A stretch of DNA of 64,000 bases from Listeria ivanovii subsp. londoniensis. GTDB taxonomy: Bacteria > Bacillota > Bacilli > Lactobacillales > Listeriaceae. Each line of letters opens with the position of its first letter. Within the stretch, counting starts at the first letter, position 1. The notes beneath the pieces were generated by a model, which ran no database searches, had not been told where the DNA came from, and saw nothing but the letters and a program-made list of their open reading frames with translations. Location of the stretch: assembly GCF_000763495.1 (NCBI RefSeq), contig NZ_CP009576.1, positions 1,250,001-1,314,000 of the forward strand, given 5' to 3'. Shown in pieces: positions 28,287-36,038 of the stretch. A program made the translations under genes and the position numbers.

Positions 28287-28474
28287 TTCATCTGTTTTTC
28301 TGCTAATTCTTCTGGTTTCATTAGGATTAATCGAGAGTATTCCTCTTTTGCTTCTTTTATTGTTTTGAAGCTACTAGAATATTTTTGGATTTTCTTCCCA
28401 TCAGAATCGTAACCTAGGTTTGCTCTGAAATAATATGTTCCGTTTTTTGCTTTTTTAATTGGGCTTGTTGCCAT
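28283..28474 (-). CDS. Integrase arm-type DNA-binding domain (split part)
   Basis: A 63-aa protein matching the N-terminal AP2-like arm-binding domain of Tn916-type integrases: SPIKKAKNGTYYFRANLGYD, then KKIQKYSSSFKTIKEA. GGAGGA lies 6 nt before its ATG. Its stop overlaps the start of the catalytic part by 4 nt (ATGA). The two pieces could still work together by reinitiation and pairing, or the gene could be inactivated. Confidence 0.75.
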   Translation of the reverse strand: MATSPIKKAKNGTYYFRANLGYDSDGKKIQKYSSSFKTIKEAKEEYSRLILMKPEELAEKQMK

Positions 28475-28517
28475 GTTTATCCTCCTTAGATAATATGCAA
28501 GAAGTTTTAATCAGGCT

Positions 28518-28682
28518 CTATTTTTCGCTTCTAAAAGTAATACCTAGTAGTTCTTCTACCGTTTCTCGTGGCACTTTATCTAATTTCTTTGCTTGATAGT
28601 ATGTGTGTCCTTTACTTATCATTAGCTTCTTTGCTTGTCTAATAATATCTGCTGAGAATGAAGGACCATAGCCTAGGGGGAC
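28518..28682 (-). pseudogene. DUF3173 gene truncated by IS insertion
   Basis: The surviving part reads LGYGPSFSADIIRQAKKLM then KGHTYYQAKKLDKVPRETVEELLGI, the pattern of DUF3173, small proteins that sit next to integrases of ICEs and may act as excision factors. The first codons have been replaced by the end of an IS3-family element, so the apparent start is IS sequence. Beyond the IS the minus strand reads KKSIIDL in one frame, which may be the missing start, but no start codon is visible there. Confidence 0.65.
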
Positions 28683-28720
28683 TGACCCAAGAAAGTGAGA
28701 CAAATATAAAGACCCTGTAA

Positions 28721-29566
28721 TTAGGTTGTTTGTTGCCGAAAGTCATGAGGAGATAAATAACCTAATTTTTGTTGAATACGAATAGTATTATAATATGTTA
28801 TATATTCTAACACAGTTTGTGTTACAATTGTTTTAGAACTTGTAGTTTTGGGTTCTAAGTAGAACGTTTCAGCCTTTAGTAAAGAATGAAATGATTCAAT
28901 GCAGGCATTATCAGCAGGTGTTCCTTTGCGGGACATGCTCATGGAAATGCCTTTTTCTTTAACCCTGTTTTGAAAAGCAAATGCAGTGTACACTGAACCT
29001 TGATTGCTATGTAAGGTACATGGTTGAGTTAATTCTGGCAGTTGATTTAAAGTATCTAGTACCAATTCAACATCTTGAGTTTCACCAATGGTTTGAGCGA
29101 TAATTTGCCCGTCATATAAATCCATGATTGATGATAGATATTTTTTTGTTGGAAGATAGGTAATGTCAGTTACCAATTTTTCTAATGATCGGCTTGCTTT
29201 AAAGTCACACTCAAGTAGATTTGGTGCTACCAAATGTAGTTTTCCTGGTCGTGGGAGCTTTCTTTTCTTTTTCACCCGACATTGCCACCCAAAGTGTTTT
29301 ATAATCTTTTGTACTGTGTTCTTACTTATTTGATACGCTCTTTTTAGGAGTGCAGTGATTTTACGATAGCCATAACGAAATTTATGTTGTATACAGAGTT
29401 CCCCAATAGATTGAATCTTCCATGCCCAAACTTGTTGATGACTGATTAATTGCTTCTTCCAACGATAGTAGGTCGATCGAGCTACATTCAATGCTTCAAG
29501 GATGACGCAGAGTGGTGTAATAGACTTAAAATAAGCAACTACTTGGATGACAACTTGTGGGACCAA
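28721..29566 (-). pseudogene. IS3-family OrfB transposase, catalytic Asp lost
   Basis: A 281-aa frame with HTH_21 and rve domains. The first catalytic Asp is present (VTDITYLPTKKY) and the glutamate too (NACIESFHSLLKAE), but the second motif reads LHSNQGSVY where active relatives have HSDQG. This Asp-to-Asn change should abolish transposition. The frame continues upstream as KKAHRIGKEL, out of phase with orfA. Confidence 0.8.
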
Positions 29567-29592
29567 CTCCTTTCCAATGCGATGTGCTTTTT

Positions 29593-29868
29593 TTAGATTT
29601 CATTTTGTTGTTCCAGAAACTTAATCCGATTTTCTGTGCGTTCTTGATCAGATACATCTTCTGGACCAAAGCCAAACGAATATTGTTTACCTACTGGCTG
29701 ACTCAAACGATAATGTTCATTGTTTTGATACCAACGCCACCATGTTTTCACTTGAGTTTTATTTTTAATATTTAGTTCTAACATAATTTGTTTTGTGGTA
29801 TAGCCTTATTTTTTCATTTCTATTGCGTTTTGTTTTACTTCTAGTGGATACATTACTCTTGTTCCCAT
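29593..29868 (-). pseudogene. IS3-family OrfA with premature stop
   Basis: From ATG 29868 the frame reads MGTRVMYPLEVKQNAIEMKK, hits a TAA at 29808-29806, and continues in phase as GYTTKQIMLELNIKNKT to the LEQQNEI end. A CAA-to-TAA change explains the stop. At its end GAAATCT-AAAAAAAG seems to lack one T, which separates it from orfB. Confidence 0.8.
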
Positions 29869-30029
29869 TAGAAAAACACCTCTTCAATTTCATATATAAT
29901 TCTATTATATATTTCAACTTATGGGGTGTTTTTATTTTGTCTCACTTTTTTGGGGCACTGCAAATCTATAATAGATTTTTTGTGTTTTTTTCTATGAAAA
30001 TATATATATTATTTTAAATTTAAAATCAG

Positions 30030-30200
30030 TTATTCTGATTCGCTTGAACTTTTTGAACAAGTCAAATCTACTTGAGAAATTAACCAATCAATCATATAAT
30101 CTTCTATTTTAATATTTAGCTGGCGGTATAACTTTAATGTTGATAACCGCTCTGTATCATCATGTTTATCCCAATATTCATCAATAGTTACCATGTTCAT
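30030..30200 (-). CDS. Small unknown protein of the island (56 aa)
   Basis: Begins MNMVTIDEYWDKHDDTER and ends CSKSSSESE. A GGGGTGA ribosome site lies 5 nt before the ATG. The composition (acidic, with IKIEDYMIDWLIS) looks like a real folded small protein and it lies in the usual place for accessory genes of an integrase module. I do not recognise a family. Confidence 0.5.
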   Translation of the reverse strand: MNMVTIDEYWDKHDDTERLSTLKLYRQLNIKIEDYMIDWLISQVDLTCSKSSSESE

Positions 30201-30432
30201 TACTGTCACCCCAATTTTAATGATGATAGAAATATTATATGTCGAAATGGTGAAAAAGGATAAAAGTTATTCCTGTTATTTTACTCATATCAGTGTATTT
30301 TAGCTACGTAATCAGATAAAATAATTATGGATAAGATATATAAACATTGGTAAAGCTTTTATAGTTTAATCTAAATGTCCGAGTAAGATATTAGTGGGAC
30401 TATAAGGCTTTTTCTTATCCTGCCTTATTCAT

Positions 30433-30492
30433 TTAGCCACCAACTAAAACAGAAATACAGACACTTATAACAACAGGTAATATGTTTACCAT
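30433..30492 (-). CDS. Short hydrophobic peptide, SHP-like (19 aa)
   Basis: MVNILPVVISVCISVLVGG, with GGGAAGTG (30505-30498) 5 nt before the ATG. It is divergent from the Rgg-like gene at 30580, with an 87-bp shared gap. Streptococcal SHP pheromones are about 20-23 aa, hydrophobic, end in IIVGG-like tails and lie beside rgg genes. Against this, the basic N-terminus of typical SHPs is missing. A small membrane toxin or chance ORF are alternatives. Confidence 0.4.
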   Translation of the reverse strand: MVNILPVVISVCISVLVGG

Positions 30493-30579
30493 TTTTTCAC
30501 TTCCCGACAATCAAATAATAGCATAGAGAGAGTTATATTTAATTTTGACTACAAAAATAGACAGAGGGGATGAAGTTTA

Positions 30580-30813
30580 ATGGAAATGAGATCTGGAGCA
30601 ACATTGAAAAAGATTCGGGTGTATTGTAATTCAAAAGAGCGAGATGTTTATGAATCAATTATGTCACGGGCACATTTATACCAAATAGAAAAAAACATTC
30701 AAATGCCATCATGGCATATTGTCGTAGCTATGTTGCAAAAATATACGATGACGTTAGCTGAATTTGAATACATTCATAATGATTATCAGCTCGATCCAAT
30801 TCAATCTCTATGA
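30580..30813 (+). CDS. Rgg-like HTH protein, truncated
   Basis: A 77-aa protein. TLKKIRVYCNSKERDVYESI then MSRAHLYQIEKNIQMPS and LQKYTMTLAEFEYIHNDY fit the XRE-type HTH that opens Rgg/RRNPP regulators, including the EFEYI end of the domain. Full Rgg proteins have about 200 further residues of helical repeats that bind the peptide; here a stop follows directly and no such region is readable downstream. It may be a stump or a stand-alone DNA-binding protein. GAGGGG lies 10 nt before the ATG. Confidence 0.6.
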   Translation: MEMRSGATLKKIRVYCNSKERDVYESIMSRAHLYQIEKNIQMPSWHIVVAMLQKYTMTLAEFEYIHNDYQLDPIQSL

Positions 30814-30911
30814 TTGAGTATTAGAGGATAGTTTTAAAAAATTGGTAATAATAAAATTTGAAGCAGGTAAAATATTTTCGGTTTATTAAGATCAAAGAAT
30901 TAAAGTGTGGA

Positions 30912-30929
30912 TAAATGTAAGTACATTTA
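30912..30929 (+). promoter_or_regulatory. Perfect dyad just before the STAND gene
   Basis: TAAATGTA-AG-TACATTTA has two perfect 8-bp arms and ends 3 nt before the CTGGGAGGGG ribosome region. It could be an operator, or fold over the leader RNA. Confidence 0.4.
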
Positions 30930-30950
30930 AGCTGGGAGGGGAAAACTACT

Positions 30951-33900
30951 ATGTCAAAAATAAATGAAATTCAAAAAGCGATAATTCAACTAGAAGGCGG
31001 AGCTTTTCAAAGTCTCATGGACGCATATTTATATGTTAAGTATGGATATTCTAACATTTCTGAGCTTGGTTCACATATAGGAACTAATAAGACTACAAAA
31101 GGGAGTCCTGATTCTTTCATAAGAAAAGAGAATGGGAAATATATATTGATAACATACGGAACGGTATTACATACAAGCTATGCGAAAATAGCAGACGATA
31201 TAAAAAAATGTTTGGATAGTACTAAAACGGATATTGATATTGGAGATATTGATGAAATTATCGCCTGTCATACTTCAAGTCGATTAACACCTAATGAAAA
31301 CAAGCAATTATATGAGCTTTTTAAAAATATTACTTTAGTAGGAATTGGAGAAGTAGCTAAAGATCTTTATTTTTACTATCAATCATTGGCAAAAGACCAT
31401 CTAGGTGTAGGAATTGATACAGATCAAATTTTGACAGTAACAGAGTTTTATAATAAAAATGCGCATAGTAGTTTTAGCACACCGTTAGAAATGCCTTTAT
31501 TAGGCAGAAATACCGAAAAAGATGATTTGGTAGAAGCTTTAGGTACATATAATTTAGTTTTAATAAATGGCAAGGCTGGAGTTGGAAAAACAAGACTAGC
31601 ATTAGAAGTGTGTGTGAACTATGCAAAGGAAAATAATGTCGATTTAAAATGTGTGAAACAAAATGGAGAATCTATTTATGATGATTTAGCAAGCCATTTT
31701 ATAGATAATAAAAATTATTTGATTTTTATTGATGATGCGAACCAACTTAGTCAATTAAGTCATTTACTGGATATGGCTGTAGATATTAATCGCAAGTACA
31801 CAATGAAACTTGTACTAACTGTTAGAGATTATGCAACAAAAAAAATAGAAGATAATATTAAAACTAAGTTATTTCCTTATGTTTATGAACTTGCCCCACT
31901 TTCATCTGAGAATATTGAACAAGTCATTAAAGAAAATTTAGGTATAAATAATACTATGATAGTTAAGCGAATTTTAGATATTTCTTCAGGTAGCTTGAGG
32001 ATAGCCATAATGGCGGGAACATGTGTTAATAAGAAATTATTTGATCAGGTGAAAAATGTATATGAAATATATAGAAACTATTATAGTGATATTTTAGTAG
32101 GTATGAATAAAAACCACTTGATTATTGCAAGTCTTATTGCTTTTTCAGATTCTATGCGACTTAACTCGGAACATGTGATTTATCAGTTAGCAAAAGAGCA
32201 AGGAATTAATAGCGCAACATTCAATGAAGTAAGTAAAGAACTTCACGAATTAGAAGTTGTTGATATTTTTGAAAATTCAGCTATAAAATTTAATGAAGAG
32301 TCATTTGGGAACTATTTGTTATATTTTGTATTGTATGAGAAAAGATGGATAACGATAGCTGAGTTAATAGATAAAACTTTGTTGGATTTCCCAAGTCGGT
32401 TGAGTTATACAATTTCAACATTATTGAGCCTATTTAATAATCAGGATCTAGAAGATTATATTACTGTAGAAATTAGAAAGTTATGGGAGAGTAAATTCAA
32501 GTATAGAAGTGTTCAAGATAAGTGGGCTTTTGTGAAAATATTCAAATATTTTATTATAGAACCAGCGCTACTATTTACAAAGATAGAAATAGATAAGTTA
32601 GAAAAAATTGATGTGGATTTTTTGAAATATGATTTTGAAGAGAAAAGTAATCATCTGATGATAAAATCTGATTTAATGGAGAGCCTGATATCATATAAAT
32701 ATACTGATAGATTTCAAGATGCTATAGAACTAGCTATATATTATATGCAGCATAATAATAATTACCCAATGGATTTTTATTTCTTATTTAGTAAATATTG
32801 GACAATTGATAAAGATTCTCACACCTTTAACTATCAAAAAGAAACTATGTTAGTGAATACATTGTATCAATATTATCAAGGCGAAAATGATGATAAGATA
32901 GCTGTTGTTTTAATATCTCTTATAGGCTCTCTTCTGAAATTTCAGTTTGATAGTTCAAATTATATTAAAAATAATAAAGTTGAATTTTCACAGTATGGAC
33001 TATTGGACTCTAAGGCGCTGTTAGATCTCAGAAAAAAATGTATTGAAGTATTGGCAGTGTTATATCAAAACAATAATTATAAATTGAAAATATTAAACCT
33101 ACTAGATAATTATAGTTTTAGAGAGCAAACTACAACTAATTTGAATATAGCTATTCAAGATATTGTCAATATAGGGACTTTTCTTGAGAAGAACTTGTCT
33201 CAAGAAAAATTTGATGAATGTGTAGTGCTCAAATATTTTTTCGATTTGGCAGAACGATTAGAGCTAAGTAATCAAAAAGAATCTTTTATGGCATTTCAAA
33301 AAAATGAAAGTTTTATGTTATACACTGTATTAACTAGGGATGAATACTGTCGCAAAGATTGGAAAAAATATAAGGAAATTAAAGATAATGAACTTAGAGA
33401 AATAGCTCGTACAATTACAGAGAAAGATTTTATAAATCTGATTATTATGTTTAAGTCTAAAAAAATATCATGTAATGACTGGGATTTTGAAAATAATATG
33501 ATTATGCTTTTATTAAATTTATCAAATGATGATTACTTTATTAGCTGCTGTGAAGTATTAATGGAGCATAATGTTTCTGTGGCAATGAATATTCATGCTA
33601 TACTGCAAAAGATGATGAATATCAAAGGATATGATGATAGTAAAGTTTTGATTGAAAAATATAGTTTTCAAGAAAGAGATACATGGATAACAACCTTATT
33701 TTCACTACTAAATCCTGAGGAAATGTCAAAAAAACGAAGTGAAGATATAATATTATTAATTGATGAACAACAGAGTTTTTCTAGAAATATGTTAGAGGTA
33801 AGCGTTATAATGGCAGCTAACATAAACAATGATCATTTTGCAGTTGATTATCTCATAAAAATAATACAAAAAAATAAAGAAAACCTATTCATTTTCCCTG

Positions 33901-34634
33901 AGTTTTTTATTAGAACAGATACTGATGAAATAGAGGAATTGTATGACACTTTTACTAGCACGGATAGAAAGAATATACTGGCTGATATATATCTATTAGC
34001 TATACAAGATAATAGAGGACATTTTGATTATGATTATAAATGGTTTCTTTTTTTCTATAGCAAAAATAAAGATATCTTAAAACAAATAATTGCAATAGAA
34101 TTAAGAGAGTATCGGGCAAAAGATAGTGTTTTACAGGGAGTCTGGAAAATAGTAGATTTTAAGAAAGTAATGAATGAGATAGTTACTTTCGTTTACGAGA
34201 ATACAGATATTAATTTCGGCAAATTAGAATATATAAAAAGCATTTTTGCTGTAAAAGATTCAGAACATAAAATTAATAATTGGATATTAGACTACATTAA
34301 GGAAAATGCTACTAATATTGAAATGATGAAATTTATTTTTAGTATAATTTGTAATTTGAATTATTTTATTAAGAAAGAGGCAGTAACTACTTTTTGTAAA
34401 TTTAATAACTCATTTATTGATTTTTTGAAAATAAACATTTTGAAAACATGTTGGTCTTGGTCTGGCAGTGAAGTACCATATATAGATGAAGAAATATTAT
34501 TTATTGAAGAGCTAAATAAAAATCTAATTGGGTTAGATTTTATAGAGCATAGAAACGAACTATCTAGGATTGCAGTTAACTTAGTAAAAGAAAAGGATAG
34601 GGTTTTAGTAAAAGAATTCATCGAGCAGAGATAA
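30951..34634 (+). CDS. STAND-type NTPase with nuclease-like N-terminus, putative anti-phage protein
   Basis: A 1227-aa protein, cargo of the island. Residues 1-150 match a PD-(D/E)xK-like domain that opens Avs-type and related defence proteins: QLEGGAFQSLMDAYLY, GTNKTTKGSPDSF (44-56, candidate Asp 54), then YILITYGT where the E/Q-x-K element should be and reads T-Y-G. Residues 180-400 are a P-loop domain: Walker A GKAGVGKT (207-214), Walker B YLIFIDDAN (256-264), TVRDYA (290-295), then APLSSENI. The remaining 800 residues are helical, the position of the sensor in STAND proteins. Low GC and AT-rich codons set it apart from the chromosome. GGGAGGGG lies 10 nt upstream. Confidence 0.65.
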   Translation: MSKINEIQKAIIQLEGGAFQSLMDAYLYVKYGYSNISELGSHIGTNKTTKGSPDSFIRKENGKYILITYGTVLHTSYAKIADDIKKCLDSTKTDIDIGDIDEIIACHTSSRLTPNENKQLYELFKNITLVGIGEVAKDLYFYYQSLAKDHLGVGIDTDQILTVTEFYNKNAHSSFSTPLEMPLLGRNTEKDDLVEALGTYNLVLINGKAGVGKTRLALEVCVNYAKENNVDLKCVKQNGESIYDDLASHFIDNKNYLIFIDDANQLSQLSHLLDMAVDINRKYTMKLVLTVRDYATKKIEDNIKTKLFPYVYELAPLSSENIEQVIKENLGINNTMIVKRILDISSGSLRIAIMAGTCVNKKLFDQVKNVYEIYRNYYSDILVGMNKNHLIIASLIAFSDSMRLNSEHVIYQLAKEQGINSATFNEVSKELHELEVVDIFENSAIKFNEESFGNYLLYFVLYEKRWITIAELIDKTLLDFPSRLSYTISTLLSLFNNQDLEDYITVEIRKLWESKFKYRSVQDKWAFVKIFKYFIIEPALLFTKIEIDKLEKIDVDFLKYDFEEKSNHLMIKSDLMESLISYKYTDRFQDAIELAIYYMQHNNNYPMDFYFLFSKYWTIDKDSHTFNYQKETMLVNTLYQYYQGENDDKIAVVLISLIGSLLKFQFDSSNYIKNNKVEFSQYGLLDSKALLDLRKKCIEVLAVLYQNNNYKLKILNLLDNYSFREQTTTNLNIAIQDIVNIGTFLEKNLSQEKFDECVVLKYFFDLAERLELSNQKESFMAFQKNESFMLYTVLTRDEYCRKDWKKYKEIKDNELREIARTITEKDFINLIIMFKSKKISCNDWDFENNMIMLLLNLSNDDYFISCCEVLMEHNVSVAMNIHAILQKMMNIKGYDDSKVLIEKYSFQERDTWITTLFSLLNPEEMSKKRSEDIILLIDEQQSFSRNMLEVSVIMAANINNDHFAVDYLIKIIQKNKENLFIFPEFFIRTDTDEIEELYDTFTSTDRKNILADIYLLAIQDNRGHFDYDYKWFLFFYSKNKDILKQIIAIELREYRAKDSVLQGVWKIVDFKKVMNEIVTFVYENTDINFGKLEYIKSIFAVKDSEHKINNWILDYIKENATNIEMMKFIFSIICNLNYFIKKEAVTTFCKFNNSFIDFLKINILKTCWSWSGSEVPYIDEEILFIEELNKNLIGLDFIEHRNELSRIAVNLVKEKDRVLVKEFIEQR

Positions 34635-35237
34635 TTTGTTTTTAGGATCATTGAAAAATATAAACATTTGTATAAATCGAGCAAATTAAATTAAAGTAGT
34701 TTCCAAATCCACTGCTATTATATGTTGTAAATAGGAATTAAATTTTAACCATTAATCAATTTTTGTTGATGCATGTGCAATAACTACATAAGATTCTAGA
34801 AACGGAAGTATCTCGTTTTTACTGATGTAAAGAAATTAAATGTATACAACTTAGTTTGTGCTTATTAGAAGGAAAATAAATTTAAAAAAAGAAGACCATT
34901 TCTATTCGGTCTTCTCTTCTCATAACTATATTGAATATCAGAGGCAATTACTTTCCAAAGCCTGAGCGAGACTAAAACTTCATTGCACTTTTTATATTTT
35001 TGACTTCAGTATAAAGAGTTTTATATTTCTTTAAAACTCTTTATTATCAACGATATTTGCCAATACTCCATACATAGGTTATGGAGTGGGAATAAGGCAA
35101 AAAGCTTTGGAAATCCTTATTTATAGGGACTCTCAAGGCTTTTTCTTTATTTTTGATAACAGTTATGTATATTTTGGTATAATGTAATCATGTATTTTTA
35201 AACTATACTTTATAAACTTAAAAAGGAGGTACTAAAT
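34635..35237. other. Island right end and flanking hairpins, no gene
   Basis: Contains a hairpin GAAGACC/GGTCTTC (34891-34914) with a T tract only on the minus strand, attR (34982-34996), an AAAGAGTTTTA/TAAAACTCTTT hairpin (35013-35042), and a plus-strand terminator AAAAAGCTTTG/CAAGGCTTTTT (35099-35144). A TGGTATAAT extended -10 at 35175-35183 probably serves the gene at 35238. No coding frame is convincing. Confidence 0.6.
34982..34996 (+). repeat. Putative attR
   Basis: ATTGCACTTTTTATA, identical to the putative attL at 27287-27301. Confidence 0.7.
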
Positions 35238-35639
35238 TTGGACAGTACTAGCATACTTACTATATTAATTAGCATTTTGAGTTCATCTATATTTACCCTT
35301 ATTTTATCAACTTTGTTTTTTGACCCCTTCAAAGATAGAAAAAAATATATATTTGAAGAAAAACAACGCATATACATTAGTATTATTACGTTTGCTCAAA
35401 TTGCTTTATATCCAAAAGAAACAGGATTTGTTGCTACTATTGAATATGAAACAAAAGACATGAATCTCACTGAACGCTCTGATATAGCTCTCAATAATAT
35501 ACAAATATTCATACCAAGAGTAGCCTTACTTACTAAGAATCCTCGTTTAATAACCCCAATTAATAATTTTTTAAAAGAACAAAATGAAGAATCTTTCAAT
35601 CTGATGATAGATGTTTTGAGAAAAGATTTATTCAAGTAA
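35238..35639 (+). CDS. Small membrane-anchored protein of unknown function
   Basis: A 133-aa protein starting with TTG, 7 nt after a perfect AAGGAGGT (35223-35230). Residues 4-28 are one strong membrane helix (ILTILISILSSSIFTLILST), followed by a cytosolic-type domain. I recognise no family. It lies just outside the right att repeat, so it belongs to older accessory DNA rather than the island proper. Confidence 0.65.
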   Translation: MDSTSILTILISILSSSIFTLILSTLFFDPFKDRKKYIFEEKQRIYISIITFAQIALYPKETGFVATIEYETKDMNLTERSDIALNNIQIFIPRVALLTKNPRLITPINNFLKEQNEESFNLMIDVLRKDLFK

Positions 35640-35679
35640 CTTTTTTAGATTTACAACTACTGTACTTCCGCTTGCTAAA

Positions 35680-35728
35680 CTTGATTTTTCATAAAGAAAT
35701 ACAACCCATTTCTTTATGAAAAATCAAG
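35680..35728. repeat. Perfect 21-bp inverted repeat
   Basis: CTTGATTTTTCATAAAGAAAT (35680-35700) is fully complementary to 35708-35728 around a 7-base loop. No T tract follows on either strand. Confidence 0.85.
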
Positions 35729-35789
35729 TGGAATTAGTTGGTGTTGCTTGTAACTAAAAAGAGGTACTTCTTTTTGGAATACACGTTGT

Positions 35790-36038
35790 TTATTTATGCA
35801 GATTATTTTTTCTTAATATTAATTCCTTCCACTTTAAAAAAAGCGAGATAAAACCATTTGATATATATGGGTTACAATGGATACCATCCAAGGTCACGAA
35901 TGTTTCTCCTGACTTATCTAACTCACTTTGAGTGATGATTGGTTTTGAACTTGAAATAGCTACCCAAATACTCTTATATTTTTTGTCTTTCATGAGAAGA
36001 TCATACGTGTACCCATCAATCTCTCCCGTGCGCTTGAA
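35790..36038 (-). pseudogene. 3' fragment of an unknown gene cut by an IS150-like element
   Basis: The 67-aa frame from ATG 35993 has no ribosome site. The same frame stays open upstream as FKRTGEIDGYTYDLLMKDKK to the IS hairpin at 36039, which suggests that the true gene started beyond the insertion. The remaining protein includes SSSKPIITQSELDKSGETF. Family unknown. Confidence 0.5.

Larger units (their letters stand above)
28683..29957 (-). mobile_element. IS3-family element, defective
   Basis: Ends are inverted: TGACCCAAGAAAGTGAGACA on the left and, read inward from the right, TGCCCCAAAAAAGTGAGACA. It spans about 1275 bp and carries orfA and orfB on the minus strand. Both genes are damaged, so it should not move without help. 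It sits in the start of the DUF3173 gene. No matching target duplication is visible. Confidence 0.8.
27287..34996. mobile_element. Integrated island behind guaA with defence-like cargo
   Basis: Bounded by the same 15 bases, ATTGCACTTTTTATA, at 27287-27301 and 34982-34996. The left copy overlaps the last codons of an outward-facing integrase gene, as expected of attL/attR. Inside, in order: split integrase, DUF3173 gene broken by an IS, a 56-aa ORF, a 19-aa peptide, an Rgg-like HTH and a 1227-aa STAND-type protein. No conjugation or phage structural genes are present, so it is a small non-autonomous island. Confidence 0.7.

Noticed and set aside
34635-35237. Possible partner gene for the STAND protein
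   Set aside because: No convincing frame before attR; the membrane protein at 35238 lies outside the att repeat, so it was not assigned to the system.
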